From contig JALZVA010000107.1 of assembly GCA_023301335.1 (NCBI GenBank), positions 1 to 33,958 of the forward strand: a stretch of DNA of 33,958 nt, in the 5' to 3' direction. Both the position numbers and the translations under genes were made by a program. Below, one piece after another: positions 15,917-23,976 of this stretch. Source of the DNA: Akkermansiaceae bacterium. GTDB taxonomy: Bacteria; Verrucomicrobiota; Verrucomicrobiia; Verrucomicrobiales; Akkermansiaceae. The notes below the pieces were generated by a model. The model saw nothing but the letters and a program-made list of their open reading frames with translations, made no database searches and had not been told where the DNA came from. How positions within the stretch are numbered: the stretch's first letter is position 1; the number at the start of each line of letters is the position of its first letter.

Positions 15917-16825
15917 TCATTTCACCACTTCACTGAAAGTAGTGTAGTGAAACTCAAAGCCTTCTTTTTCTAACCTAGTGGGAATGACCCAACGGCTTTT
16001 TAGGATCAATTCGGTCTCCGTCCGCATAAAGAACGCTCCAATTTCGAGCATCCATTTGCTTGCAGATAAGCCAAAGGGTATCCCTACATAGCTTCTCACC
16101 TGCTCCATTAAGGCTTTGTTACTGATTGGATTAGGCGCACTCACATTATACACGCCTTCTGCGGTTTCACGCTCTATCATCCATTCGATACTTCTGCAGA
16201 AATCCTGTACATGAATCCAGCTCACCCGCTGCATCCCGTCCCCCATTTTACCACCTAAGCCTTTCTTGGCTAGATTGGCTAGCACTTCTAATACTGTTCC
16301 AGGCTCCTTCGCCATCACGATGGCTGTGCGCATGGCAATTTTTCTTACTGGCTTTGGTAAGGTGTAGTTAAAAAAGGTGTTCTCCCATAGTTTTGCCACC
16401 TCTACAGAAAATCCACTCCCTATCTCCCCCTCTTCATCTGTCTGAGCTTTATCCTCAGCGTGACGGTAAATCGTTGCCGTGCTAGAGTTGATCCATAACT
16501 GAGGACCATGTGTAGCTTTACTAATCGCCTTTCCGACAAGCTCGGTCGTTCGCGTTCGTGAGTCAAATATCTGTTTTTTATGTTTCTCGTTATACCTGCA
16601 GTTCACTGTTCTCCCCGCAAGGTTAACGATCACACCAGCCTTCTCGAACGCCTCCATCCACGGTCCCTCTTCCTCGCCATCCCAAGGATGGTAACCCACT
16701 CCTTCAGCTAAACCATTTTCACTCCGAGCCACCGCTCTTACATCCCAGCCCTTGGTGAGAAAGAACGTAGAGAGGTAACGTCCGAGAAAGCCATTGGCTC
16801 CCACGATCACTATAGTTTTATCCAT
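15917..16825 (-). CDS. TIGR01777-family NAD(P)-dependent epimerase (YfcH-like)
   Basis: A 302-residue extended short-chain dehydrogenase/reductase. The N-terminal dinucleotide-binding motif is IVGANGFLGRYL. VIVNLAGRTVNCRYNEKHKK is the family signature after it, and WINSSTATIYRHAED with the DEEGEIGSGFSVEV segment marks the active-site region. The C-terminal domain has SWIHVQDFCRSIEWMIE and VYNVSAPNPISN. The substrate of this family is unknown. The ATG at 16825 overlaps the end of the MBOAT gene by 16 bp; an ATG at 16834 is also possible. It is the last gene of the five-gene membrane operon controlled from the palindrome at 19124-19145. Confidence 0.88.
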   Translation of the reverse strand: MDKTIVIVGANGFLGRYLSTFFLTKGWDVRAVARSENGLAEGVGYHPWDGEEEGPWMEAFEKAGVIVNLAGRTVNCRYNEKHKKQIFDSRTRTTELVGKAISKATHGPQLWINSSTATIYRHAEDKAQTDEEGEIGSGFSVEVAKLWENTFFNYTLPKPVRKIAMRTAIVMAKEPGTVLEVLANLAKKGLGGKMGDGMQRVSWIHVQDFCRSIEWMIERETAEGVYNVSAPNPISNKALMEQVRSYVGIPFGLSASKWMLEIGAFFMRTETELILKSRWVIPTRLEKEGFEFHYTTFSEVVK

Positions 16826-17730
16826 TGTTTCCATAATAGTTGAATCGGTTCGATTACTTCCTCTACGAAAACTAGAGGAAATAACACAGGTAGCCCAGCG
16901 ATTAGAGTGATTAGACACGCGTAGCGTAACCACTTTCCCTTACTCTCCACAATTACTGCTAGGCCATTCAATAGAAAAAATAGCGTTGGGTAGCCATACC
17001 CGCTCTGCGCGGGAATCGTGATAGCGCATTCATGAAAAAATCCAGAGACGAGGAACACGACAAAAATGGCTGGGGTTTTCCCTATCTTTGGCGTTAGAGG
17101 TCGTTGGATGGCACGTGCCATCATCTGGCTATAGGCTAAGTTCCACCGCGCTCCCCAAAAGTCTCCAAAGCCTGTTGTGACTAAAGGGTTCCGAAATAAG
17201 GCTCTCACAGGAAACCCATTCATCCGCCAGAATGCCGTGAGCCAGCGGAGCACTCCAAAGTGGAACATCATACTCATGAAAATAAATGTCAGAGGCATCA
17301 GGTAGATATTCAGATAACTCACTGCACTTAGTCCGACTGCACCAATCAAGATACAGAAGCTGCCCCAACCAGCGTGCGTCCCCCAACTCATTTTTTTTCT
17401 TTCACCGACCCAAGCTCTCGGCTCCATTCCGAACCACAGGTAGCTAAAGCCAAACCAGCGTAACCAAGTCAATCTGCATCCCCCACTCCTTATCCATTCC
17501 ATGTAAACGATCGCCTTCATTCCTAACAGTAGCACCACACACAGCCCCACTACTCTTGCGAGCACAGGCTGCTCTAACATGAACATGTGAGTCACAGCAA
17601 AAGGAACAAGGATCAATACCCAGTATGCCACACGAGGGAGAAGCCAACACTCTATGCTCTTTTTAGCTAACAGGTTAAACCCCATACCCATCAGGCAAAC
17701 TCCCAGTAATATTAATGGGTCAAACTCCAT
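16810..17730 (-). CDS. MBOAT-type membrane acyltransferase (wax-synthase-like)
   Basis: A polytopic membrane protein of 306 residues with about seven to eight hydrophobic segments. Two signatures of the MBOAT_2/wax synthase-like group are visible: FGDFWGARWNLAYSQMMA, matching F-W-G-x-R-W, and VSGFFHECAITIP, where His is the proposed catalytic residue. The family transfers acyl groups to lipid or alcohol acceptors; the acceptor here is unknown. I chose the ATG at 17730, which has a good GGGGG-type ribosome-binding site six bases upstream; the longer frame to 17763 would overlap the previous gene more. It overlaps neighbours at both ends, a sign of tight coupling. Confidence 0.82.
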   Translation of the reverse strand: MEFDPLILLGVCLMGMGFNLLAKKSIECWLLPRVAYWVLILVPFAVTHMFMLEQPVLARVVGLCVVLLLGMKAIVYMEWIRSGGCRLTWLRWFGFSYLWFGMEPRAWVGERKKMSWGTHAGWGSFCILIGAVGLSAVSYLNIYLMPLTFIFMSMMFHFGVLRWLTAFWRMNGFPVRALFRNPLVTTGFGDFWGARWNLAYSQMMARAIQRPLTPKIGKTPAIFVVFLVSGFFHECAITIPAQSGYGYPTLFFLLNGLAVIVESKGKWLRYACLITLIAGLPVLFPLVFVEEVIEPIQLLWKQWIKL

Positions 17731-18134
17731 AACACGCACCCCCAATATACAGCTACTAAGCAAAAGAACATCAAGACCAACAAACCCTCTGCAACTTTAT
17801 TAAACGGAGTGTTAGGAATCCCCTCTCTGTCAAAAAAGAAAAACTGACAAATAATCCGCACCGTCCACCAAACCCCCATGAAGCCTAACATACAGCTACC
17901 TAATGGCCCGCTAGTCAGTAACTCCTCTGCGAAGCATAAAGATATCACAGCAAAGAAAAAATGACTCCCTAGGACATACAAGGCGTATGTATAAAACATC
18001 TGTCGAATAAAGGGGATCAGGCAAGCCGTCCGCTCATTCCACTGCAAGCAGCGAGGGATCGCAACGCTCACCACACATAGTAATAACTGCGCAAGCCCTG
18101 CCACCTGTAGTCCTAGTTTAATTACGGTCTCCAT
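17712..18134 (-). CDS. Four-helix membrane protein, paralog of the gene at 18259
   Basis: A 140-residue integral membrane protein with about four predicted helices. It shares a pattern with the neighbour at 18259-18660: W-x-E then F-x-R/Q-Q-x-F, an aromatic-rich second helix, and W-x-x-R...F-F/Y-D (here MGVWWTVRIICQFFFFDRE, there FWVSRVGLHLFYYDK). The two are therefore probably an old tandem duplication. I know no function for the family. It lies between the paralog and the MBOAT gene, overlapping the latter, in one operon. Confidence 0.72.
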   Translation of the reverse strand: METVIKLGLQVAGLAQLLLCVVSVAIPRCLQWNERTACLIPFIRQMFYTYALYVLGSHFFFAVISLCFAEELLTSGPLGSCMLGFMGVWWTVRIICQFFFFDREGIPNTPFNKVAEGLLVLMFFCLVAVYWGCVLWSLTH

Positions 18135-18258
18135 ATTATCTTAATTAAGTTTGAAGTTTATTTACGTCAAAAGGAAGCTCTAAGCAATGCCTCATCTCTT
18201 ACTCTCTTTTTTTAATAGCGGATAACTCCATTTTATTATATGCATCATTTTTTATGTT

Positions 18259-18660
18259 CTAACTTATTAATGCAGTTGTGAGAAAAGTAGCAGCGAAATA
18301 TATAAAGGCTGCTAGGAAGAGTAGATTCCAATACGGGTGTTTACGGTGCAGAGTTTTATCGTAATAAAAAAGGTGCAGCCCTACCCGACTCACCCAGAAG
18401 AGAGCTGTGAACCAAACGAACCCCCGAGTCACCAATGTCTCTTGCGCGATTAGTTCATCCGTTGCCCATAAGCACGCCAGCGCCATCCCTATGAGCATAT
18501 ATACGACATAGTATTTATGCACCAGAAACACCTGTTGGAAAAAGCGGTCGGTTTTAGTCAAATTTTCCCTCCACCCCAGCATCCCCTGAGCCATGAAATT
18601 AGCTAAGCAAAGGAGTAACAATCCTACTCCCGCTAAGCGTAGTGCATACTCAAGTATCAT
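18259..18660 (-). CDS. Four-helix membrane protein, paralog of the gene at 17712
   Basis: A 133-residue integral membrane protein with about four hydrophobic helices (residues about 5-25, 50-68, 78-97 and 110-130). It shares the conserved W-R-E, F-Q-Q-V-F and W-x-x-R...YYD positions with the downstream paralog. Its ATG overlaps the stop of the DCC gene by four bases (ATGA), so the two are translationally coupled. Coupling to a thiol-disulfide protein gene suggests a shared membrane redox or lipid role, but no function can be named. Confidence 0.72.
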   Translation of the reverse strand: MILEYALRLAGVGLLLLCLANFMAQGMLGWRENLTKTDRFFQQVFLVHKYYVVYMLIGMALACLWATDELIAQETLVTRGFVWFTALFWVSRVGLHLFYYDKTLHRKHPYWNLLFLAAFIYFAATFLTTALIS

Positions 18661-19109
18661 AAGGCGCAGCCTCCTTCACCACAGTTTGGGTTCTCCATTT
18701 GATGTAACTCTTGCATTACCGCATTGTCCTTTTTTCTAAAGAATACCCTGCTAAGCTTTTTGCGATTAGTGGCAAGTAAATGACAGGCTCTGATGGCTAC
18801 TGGCAGCAGTACCTTCCCACCTAAGCGCCGCGCCATTCCTTGATGATGTTTACAACTTAGGAGGCAGAGTACCCAGGCTTCCGCTCCAAAGAATAGCTCC
18901 CCTGTATCTGTCCGCACTATCATCTGTTTATCTGGTTCCAACTCTGCTAAGTTGGGGAAGCAGTGTTCCAGTGCTGGATCTTGATACGGAATGAACGTCA
19001 GCCCAAAGGCACGCTCCTGTGCATTAACCCATTCATGAAAAGTGCAGCACATCCCGCATCTGCCATCATAAAAAATTTCTAAGTATTTAATTTCTTCTGG
19101 TATTTTCAT
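18657..19109 (-). CDS. DCC-family (DUF393) thiol-disulfide protein
   Basis: A 150-residue protein of the DCC family, named after its DGRCGMCC motif near the N-terminus (FYDGRCGMCCTFHEW), which forms a thioredoxin-like CxxC(C) redox site. A second Cys-rich end, NPNCGEGGCAL, is unusual for the family and could bind metal or act as a second thiol site. It is the first gene of the operon under the palindrome at 19124-19145, whose centre is about 25 bp upstream of this ATG. The final TGA overlaps the next ATG and is an ordinary stop. Confidence 0.85.
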   Translation of the reverse strand: MKIPEEIKYLEIFYDGRCGMCCTFHEWVNAQERAFGLTFIPYQDPALEHCFPNLAELEPDKQMIVRTDTGELFFGAEAWVLCLLSCKHHQGMARRLGGKVLLPVAIRACHLLATNRKKLSRVFFRKKDNAVMQELHQMENPNCGEGGCAL

Positions 19110-19123
19110 TTTGTTTATATTGT

Positions 19124-19145
19124 ATTTTCAGTAATTACTGAAAAT
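19124..19145. promoter_or_regulatory. Operator palindrome upstream of the DCC/MBOAT operon
   Basis: A perfect 22-bp palindrome whose 18-bp core is TTTCAGTAATTACTGAAA, lying 15 bp upstream of the first ATG of the operon. The same core occurs at the start of the GbsR-like regulator gene (19762-19779). The size and position suit a dimeric helix-turn-helix repressor, most likely that regulator. Confidence 0.75.
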
Positions 19146-19237
19146 AGGTTTTATTTTTTATCCCCACTCCGAAGATGTGGGGATGATGTTAATTTATACT
19201 TTCTTTATCTGACTAGTGTTTTCTCGGCTGAGAGAGG

Positions 19238-19759
19238 TTATTTAAAAACCTTTGCTGCTATTTTCATTGCAGGCCCGTAGGAGAGCAATGCTATTTTTTC
19301 TCCCATATTCGAGGCAAAACGTGCAAAGGTCTCTAGTTCCTTCATTTGATTATTGAAGGCCTTCTCTTCTTTCGAGGATGCGCCCTTGGTGCGTTCAGCA
19401 CAGTCTTCTAGGAGAGCTATCGCAGGTTCTATCTCTCTTCTCTTCCGCTCTTTTAAGACAATGGTGAAGGTTTTCCACACGTCTTTTTCAGCTTCGAAGA
19501 ATTCTTTACGCTCTCCTTTTTTCACTACGATACGGACAAGTCCCCATCCCACTAAGTCTTTCAAGTTTGTATGTGCATTCCCCCTACTGATATGTAGCTC
19601 TTCCATCACCTCATCTGTGCTTAAAGGATCTGGAGAAACCATGAGAAGGGCATGGATTTGAGCCATGGTTCTACTAATCCCCCAGCTTGTTCCTAACGCC
19701 CCCCAACTAGCAATAAAATCGTCCTTTGCCTTAGTGAATATATCATTTTCCTCGCTCAC
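19238..19759 (-). CDS. GbsR/MarR-family transcriptional regulator
   Basis: A 173-residue winged-helix regulator. The GbsR-family signatures are FIASWGALGTSWGISRTMAQ, then the helix-turn-helix LSTDEVMEELHISRGNAHTN and the wing region WGLVRIVVKKGERKEFFEAE. A C-terminal helical part follows. I chose the GTG at 19759, which puts the operator palindrome just upstream and gives an N-terminus like those of homologs; a TTG at 19795 would instead place the palindrome inside the coding region. It sits just upstream of the membrane operon in the same direction and probably represses both itself and that operon. The inducer is unknown; GbsR proteins sense choline-type compounds in some bacteria. Confidence 0.83.
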   Translation of the reverse strand: MSEENDIFTKAKDDFIASWGALGTSWGISRTMAQIHALLMVSPDPLSTDEVMEELHISRGNAHTNLKDLVGWGLVRIVVKKGERKEFFEAEKDVWKTFTIVLKERKRREIEPAIALLEDCAERTKGASSKEEKAFNNQMKELETFARFASNMGEKIALLSYGPAMKIAAKVFK

Positions 19760-19761
19760 AC

Positions 19762-19779
19762 TTTCAGTAATTACTGAAA
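19762..19779. promoter_or_regulatory. Second copy of the operator palindrome at the regulator start
   Basis: TTTCAGTAATTACTGAAA, a perfect 18-bp palindrome identical to the core at 19124-19145. It lies 3 bp upstream of the chosen GTG start of the GbsR-like gene, which predicts autoregulation. Confidence 0.75.
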
Positions 19780-19847
19780 ATTCAGTTTTAATCAAGAAAA
19801 ATAAAAGGAATAATATAAATAATTATTTTATCATTCTTAGTATGGGG

Positions 19848-20372
19848 TTATTTTTCTGCATCTCTAGCTAAGAGCCACAGAAGATCTGAAAGGTTGTTGA
19901 GGTATCTTTTATGAATGAGATAATGATCTTCTCTATCCCAATTCCAGAATTGTCTTTCGGCTCTCCGACAGATGGTCCGGCACACATCCAGGAATGCGCC
20001 CGCTTGAACAATCGCTTCTCCAGGTCTAGCCCAACCTCGAAAGGTGACCCCCCCTGACTCGATTTCCTTAATCTGAACGTTTAGCCACTCGCTTTCCTTT
20101 GCGGTGATTTTACTATAGCCTTTCTCATCGTATTTAACTACATCCTCGTGGAGTCTCGCTACCTCACCCATCATCGCGACGAGGTGTTTCTGAATCGCGT
20201 CTAGTAACGCAATGGCTTCCTCGGAGATTCCGCTAGCTCGCACGACCCCGATGTATGCATTGAGTTCATCTATACTCCCGCATACCTCGATCCTTAAATC
20301 ATGCTTTTCAATTCTCCGTCCAAACAATAAATCTGTCTGGCCATCTTTTCCCCTCCCCGTGGTAATACTCAT
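19848..20372 (-). CDS. Cob(I)yrinic acid a,c-diamide adenosyltransferase, PduO type
   Basis: A 174-residue enzyme of the PduO-type ATR family, which transfers the 5'-deoxyadenosyl group of ATP to Co(I) corrinoids to make coenzyme B12. The N-terminal ATP-binding motif TGRGKDGQTDLLFGRR, then VCGSIDELNAYIG, and the C-terminal CRTICRRAERQ and YLNNLSDLLWLLAR are all diagnostic. The length is normal. The usual G-D-D-G-T-T is here G-K-D-G-Q-T, a mild variant. It stands alone, about 90 bp upstream of the GbsR-like gene on the same strand. No B12-dependent enzyme or riboswitch is seen nearby. Confidence 0.93.
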   Translation of the reverse strand: MSITTGRGKDGQTDLLFGRRIEKHDLRIEVCGSIDELNAYIGVVRASGISEEAIALLDAIQKHLVAMMGEVARLHEDVVKYDEKGYSKITAKESEWLNVQIKEIESGGVTFRGWARPGEAIVQAGAFLDVCRTICRRAERQFWNWDREDHYLIHKRYLNNLSDLLWLLARDAEK

Positions 20373-20436
20373 GGCCTCAAACTAACTGAGTCATAAAGAG
20401 GGTCAACTCCTGAACACGATCAAACTACCTTGCGCG

Positions 20437-20467
20437 TTGACAAGCTCCTAAATATGCAGCATATACT
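20437..20467 (+). promoter_or_regulatory. Possible sigma-70-type promoter of the L,D-transpeptidase gene
   Basis: TTGACA at 20437-20442 is a perfect -35 hexamer and TATACT at 20462-20467 is a one-mismatch -10, ending 23 bp before the ATG at 20491. The 19-bp spacing is longer than the ideal 17, so this is only tentative. Confidence 0.4.
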
Positions 20468-20490
20468 GAGGCAAGTTAACTACCTAGATC

Positions 20491-21090
20491 ATGAAATTAC
20501 GTTTGATTTTACCCTTCCTCTCCTGTGCCCTTCTTACTCAGTGCTACCCTCCAGAAACAGCACAAGAAAAGCCGAATAGTTCCTACCTTGTCGGATATGA
20601 GACGGAGCTCAAAGATGATGGTTCATTCCGAAAAAATGGCTACTGGGATGGCGACTCACTCACTGGTAGAGCACGTATTCGTATTTCCATTGATGAACAG
20701 CTTGCCTATTTTTATAAAGGAGACCAGCTCGCTGGCATCTCCCCTGTCTCCACAGGGACTTCAGGACACGACACGCCAAAAGGAACATTTAGAATCACCC
20801 AGAAAAGAGCTAAGCATAATTCCTCTCTCTACGGGGAAATTATTGACCGTAAAACGAAGCAAGTGGTCATTTCTGATGCTGATTCAAGACTTGATAAACC
20901 TGGAGCTGGGCAAGTTTACAAAGGTGCTCCTATGAACAATTTCATGCGCTTTAATGGAGCAGTAGGAATGCACACCGGTTTCATTCCAGGCTACCGTGCA
21001 TCCCACGGATGTGTAAGACTACCAGATCATATGGCTAGAATATTTTTTAAACATGCACCTCTAGGGACACCTGTTATAGTGAATGATTAA
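20491..21090 (+). CDS. Lipoprotein L,D-transpeptidase (YkuD domain)
   Basis: A 199-residue protein with a lipoprotein signal (LPFLSCALLTQC, lipobox L15-T16-Q17-C18). The YkuD domain (about 60-199) has ARIRISIDEQLAYFYKGDQL, STGTSGHDTPKGTF and the catalytic MHTGFIPGYRASHGCVRLP, with the active Cys in SHGCVR. Such enzymes cross-link peptidoglycan through meso-DAP or attach proteins to it, on the outer side of the inner membrane. It is transcribed alone, divergently from the cobalamin adenosyltransferase gene, and faces the acidic repeat gene tail to tail. Confidence 0.93.
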   Translation: MKLRLILPFLSCALLTQCYPPETAQEKPNSSYLVGYETELKDDGSFRKNGYWDGDSLTGRARIRISIDEQLAYFYKGDQLAGISPVSTGTSGHDTPKGTFRITQKRAKHNSSLYGEIIDRKTKQVVISDADSRLDKPGAGQVYKGAPMNNFMRFNGAVGMHTGFIPGYRASHGCVRLPDHMARIFFKHAPLGTPVIVND

Positions 21091-21154
21091 AGTCTAAGAT
21101 TTCCCTTCTTGCGCCTAAAAAAGACGTATCCATTTTTCAGAATTTATTTAAAGT

Positions 21155-22441
21155 CTACCTTTTGCCTCTCCCAAAATTTGGTAAATTCATTGAAGCCGTT
21201 GATTTTTTTGGCAAACCAAAAATAGGAGTTTTTAGACCTTCTTCAGATTGTTCTTCTGAATTTTCTTGTTCAGGGACACTTTCGTCCGCAGCTGGTAACC
21301 GTGCAATATCTTCCTCCAGTATACCATCTTCAATATTTTCTTCAAGCTCCCCCTCTAGTTCTTCTTCTGGGACGTTATCGTCCGCAGCTGGTAACTGTGC
21401 AATATCAACCTCCGGCACAACATCTACCACCTCTTCAGGCTCCTTAACTTCAACCTTCATTTCTGAATTTTCTTGCTCTGAGGGATTCTCCTCCACAATA
21501 GGTAATTGTGCTGTGTCCTCCTCTGGCAAAGAATCTTCAAGATCCTTATCCTCATCAGGATTCTCAACTTTCGGTATGAGAAGGCTAGGACTCTCTTGTT
21601 TAACTTCAGGAATGAGCAATTGAGGCTTACTATTCTCTGTTTCTGCATTTAGAGTTCTCAGGTCTCTAACTGCCGGTGCAGACATTGGCGGAGAAACACT
21701 TTTCTTAAGTTTTTGAGCTTCCGTTGCTGCTAATAAAGAATTGTTTGCCATCACAACAGCTTTATCTAGGTTTAAAGGCGCGGAAAACTCCTGCTCATTT
21801 AATTTTTCATTTTCTACGCTAGTATCTAACTCTGACGCCTCTAGCGGTAATTGTGGAACTACTTCTTGAACTGGACTAGGATTTTCTTCTTCCTCAGGAA
21901 TAGCATCTATTTCACTATCGATATCTACAGGTCTAATCAGTGCTCCTTCCATTACCTGAGCCTTCACCTTCAGTGGAATTCTCGCATCTGGGTCTGATTT
22001 CATCCACTCTTCGACCAGCCGTTTAGAATCATCCATCCAAAGCATCTGACGCTCAAAAGTAAGATTAAATAATTCCAGATCATCCGCTACAGCAGCCCCA
22101 TAAAAACGAGAAGCTTCCATATAGAGGCCCACATCATTGAGAGCACGTGCCATCGCTATATTCTTCAGAGGCTTCTTATTGTTTCTTCGAAGTACTTCGT
22201 AAATCAATCGAAGTGAGCGATTAGGTTTTGCACGAGAAATAATTTGTAACGCAAAGGCTATATCTACATCCGTTGAGGGGATTTCTGGTGCAGTCCATAA
22301 TATATCTGCAGCCTTAAGGTATTGCTTATCTTCATATAGATGTGTAACTGCCTGTTTTCTGATTTCCCATGAATCAGGTTGCTCTTCTAATTTAGCTAAG
22401 AGCGCTTGCTCCACTTCCTTATTATTTGATTGAATAGACAT
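21155..22441 (-). CDS. TPR-like protein with acidic repeated C-terminal half, unknown function
   Basis: A 428-residue protein with no signal peptide. The N-terminal 150 residues are helical and TPR-like (LLAKLEEQPDSWEIRKQAVT, LRLIYEVLRRNNKKPLKNIA, MEASRFYGAAVADDLELFN). The rest is acidic and probably disordered, with three diverged repeats around EDTAQLPIVEENPSEQENSE, VDIAQLPAADDNVPEEELEG and EDIARLPAADESVPEQENSE (about residues 310-405). It ends in a basic tail, NLPNFGRGKR. A shared QLLIPE/SLLIPKVE motif occurs just before the repeats. It lies downstream of dnaA on the same strand but with a 110-bp gap. I know no family; a scaffold role is only a guess. Confidence 0.68.
   Translation of the reverse strand: MSIQSNNKEVEQALLAKLEEQPDSWEIRKQAVTHLYEDKQYLKAADILWTAPEIPSTDVDIAFALQIISRAKPNRSLRLIYEVLRRNNKKPLKNIAMARALNDVGLYMEASRFYGAAVADDLELFNLTFERQMLWMDDSKRLVEEWMKSDPDARIPLKVKAQVMEGALIRPVDIDSEIDAIPEEEENPSPVQEVVPQLPLEASELDTSVENEKLNEQEFSAPLNLDKAVVMANNSLLAATEAQKLKKSVSPPMSAPAVRDLRTLNAETENSKPQLLIPEVKQESPSLLIPKVENPDEDKDLEDSLPEEDTAQLPIVEENPSEQENSEMKVEVKEPEEVVDVVPEVDIAQLPAADDNVPEEELEGELEENIEDGILEEDIARLPAADESVPEQENSEEQSEEGLKTPIFGLPKKSTASMNLPNFGRGKR
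21283..21407. repeat. Diverged 96-bp coding repeat
   Basis: CGTCCGCAGCTGGTAAC occurs at 21283-21299 and again at 21379-21395, and each copy is followed by a GTGCAATATC variant. The period is 96 bp, or 32 residues of the acidic repeat protein, and a third more diverged copy lies near 21500. The near-identity at DNA level suggests a recent internal duplication. Confidence 0.6.
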
Positions 22442-22551
22442 ATAAAACTAGATGTTTTAGATCAGAGGTTATAATTAATTTATAAAGGAAGTCGTAGCAT
22501 TTTTCAAGTGACTAAATCCATATAACTTTTAAAAAAAAGGGTAAATTGCAT

Positions 22552-23976
22552 TTATTTCATTAAAAGAGAATCTAGCATTTCTACTGTATTTCTGACCTGC
22601 ATTTCTTTGTCAGATTTTTCCGCTACTTTTTTGCAAGCGTGGATCACAGTTCCATGATCACGCCCTCCAAAGGCTTCCCCTATTTCCATAAGAGAGCAGC
22701 GTGTAAGCTTCCTGCTTAAATACATAGCGATCTGGCGTGCAAAGGCAATATTCGCAGGCCTGCGACGTCCTGTGATATCGGAAACTTTCACATCAAAATG
22801 CTCTGAAACCGTTTTTTGGATAGATGGGATGGTCACCTGCTTCGCCCCCTCTTCTCTGAGGATGTCTTTTAGCAAGCCTTCTGCGCGTTCGATGCTGACT
22901 TCTTCCGATCCTAATGAGGCATATGTAGCTAGACGAACTAGTCCACCTTCCAGTCTTCTAATATTTGTTCTGATTCTCTTTGCTAAGAATTCGATAAGTT
23001 CTTTATCGAGGTTAACTTCCCACTCATCCATCTTTCTTTGAAGGATGGCCATTCTTGTCTCTATTTGTGGCTGCTGCACCTCTACTGTAAGACCGCACTC
23101 AAACCGTGAAATAAGGCGTGGCTCAAGGTTCTTTATCTCACAAGCTGGGCGATCTGAGATGAGCACTATCTGGCTTTGGAGGTCTAGCAATGAGTTAAAA
23201 GTGTGAAAAAATTCTTCTTGAGAGCGTTCTTTTCCTGCAAGAAACTGAATGTCATCAATGAGCAACATATCTGCATTTCTGTAGCGGTTTCTAAATTTAC
23301 TAAGGTCACCTTTACGCACTGCATCAATAAATTCATTGGTGAATTTCTCACAGGTCAGATAAACGACTTTTGCAGAAGGGTCATTGCGTAGGCAAGCATG
23401 CCCAATAGACTGCATGAGGTGGGTTTTCCCCATTCCTGATCCTCCGTGAATAAACAAAGGATTATAACTCAGGCCTTTTTTATTAGAAACTGCGGAGCAA
23501 GCTGCCTGTGCAAACTCGTTCGAGTGCCCCACTACAAAGCGCTCAAACGTGAACTGAGGATTAAGCCCTGATGCTTTTACCTTACGAGCAAAAGCTTTTT
23601 CCTCCTCTGGGCTAAGTTTTGAGGAACGCTTCCTAGTTTTTCCATTTGCTAGTCCTTCTGCCTCTGAATCGGGTTCTTCTGATATAGCGCTATCTGTCTT
23701 TTCCACGATGACTGATACCACATGGTTATCACCAAAGAAATCATTCACTGCCGCCTGAAGCTCTGGTATATAATTGGTCTCAATCCATAATTGATGCGTC
23801 TCACTCTCCACCATCACTTCTACCAAGGTCTCGGAAATATCGAACACATCTGCATTTACAAACCAACGTGCGTAAGTGTCTGCTCCAACACGGGCTGCTA
23901 CGAATTTTGAAATTTTTGCCCAAGCTTCTTTTTTGTCGATATGTTCTTCATTTTGGTAAATTTCAGTTGTGTTCAT
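22552..23976 (-). CDS. dnaA: Chromosomal replication initiator protein DnaA
   Basis: A 474-residue AAA+ initiator that binds DnaA boxes and opens the origin. Domain I covers about 15-95, a Ser/Glu/Lys-rich linker about 95-135, and the AAA+ domain about 135-345 with Walker A GGSGMGKT at 178-185 and Walker B LLIDDIQF at 238-245. The domain IV DNA-binding signature FGGRDHGTVIHACKK is near the C-terminus. The start at 23976 gives a complete domain I. The upstream 474-bp gap holds degenerate DnaA-box-like sequences that could allow autoregulation. It is next to rpoD rather than to dnaN or recF, an unusual setting compared with the classical dnaA locus. Confidence 0.97.
   Translation of the reverse strand: MNTTEIYQNEEHIDKKEAWAKISKFVAARVGADTYARWFVNADVFDISETLVEVMVESETHQLWIETNYIPELQAAVNDFFGDNHVVSVIVEKTDSAISEEPDSEAEGLANGKTRKRSSKLSPEEEKAFARKVKASGLNPQFTFERFVVGHSNEFAQAACSAVSNKKGLSYNPLFIHGGSGMGKTHLMQSIGHACLRNDPSAKVVYLTCEKFTNEFIDAVRKGDLSKFRNRYRNADMLLIDDIQFLAGKERSQEEFFHTFNSLLDLQSQIVLISDRPACEIKNLEPRLISRFECGLTVEVQQPQIETRMAILQRKMDEWEVNLDKELIEFLAKRIRTNIRRLEGGLVRLATYASLGSEEVSIERAEGLLKDILREEGAKQVTIPSIQKTVSEHFDVKVSDITGRRRPANIAFARQIAMYLSRKLTRCSLMEIGEAFGGRDHGTVIHACKKVAEKSDKEMQVRNTVEMLDSLLMK

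Noticed and set aside
19160..19184. Hairpin ATCCCCAC/GTGGGGAT as terminator of the GbsR-like gene
   Set aside because: It is a perfect 8-bp stem, but on the minus strand it is followed by an A-rich run rather than U residues, so it cannot be called an intrinsic terminator.
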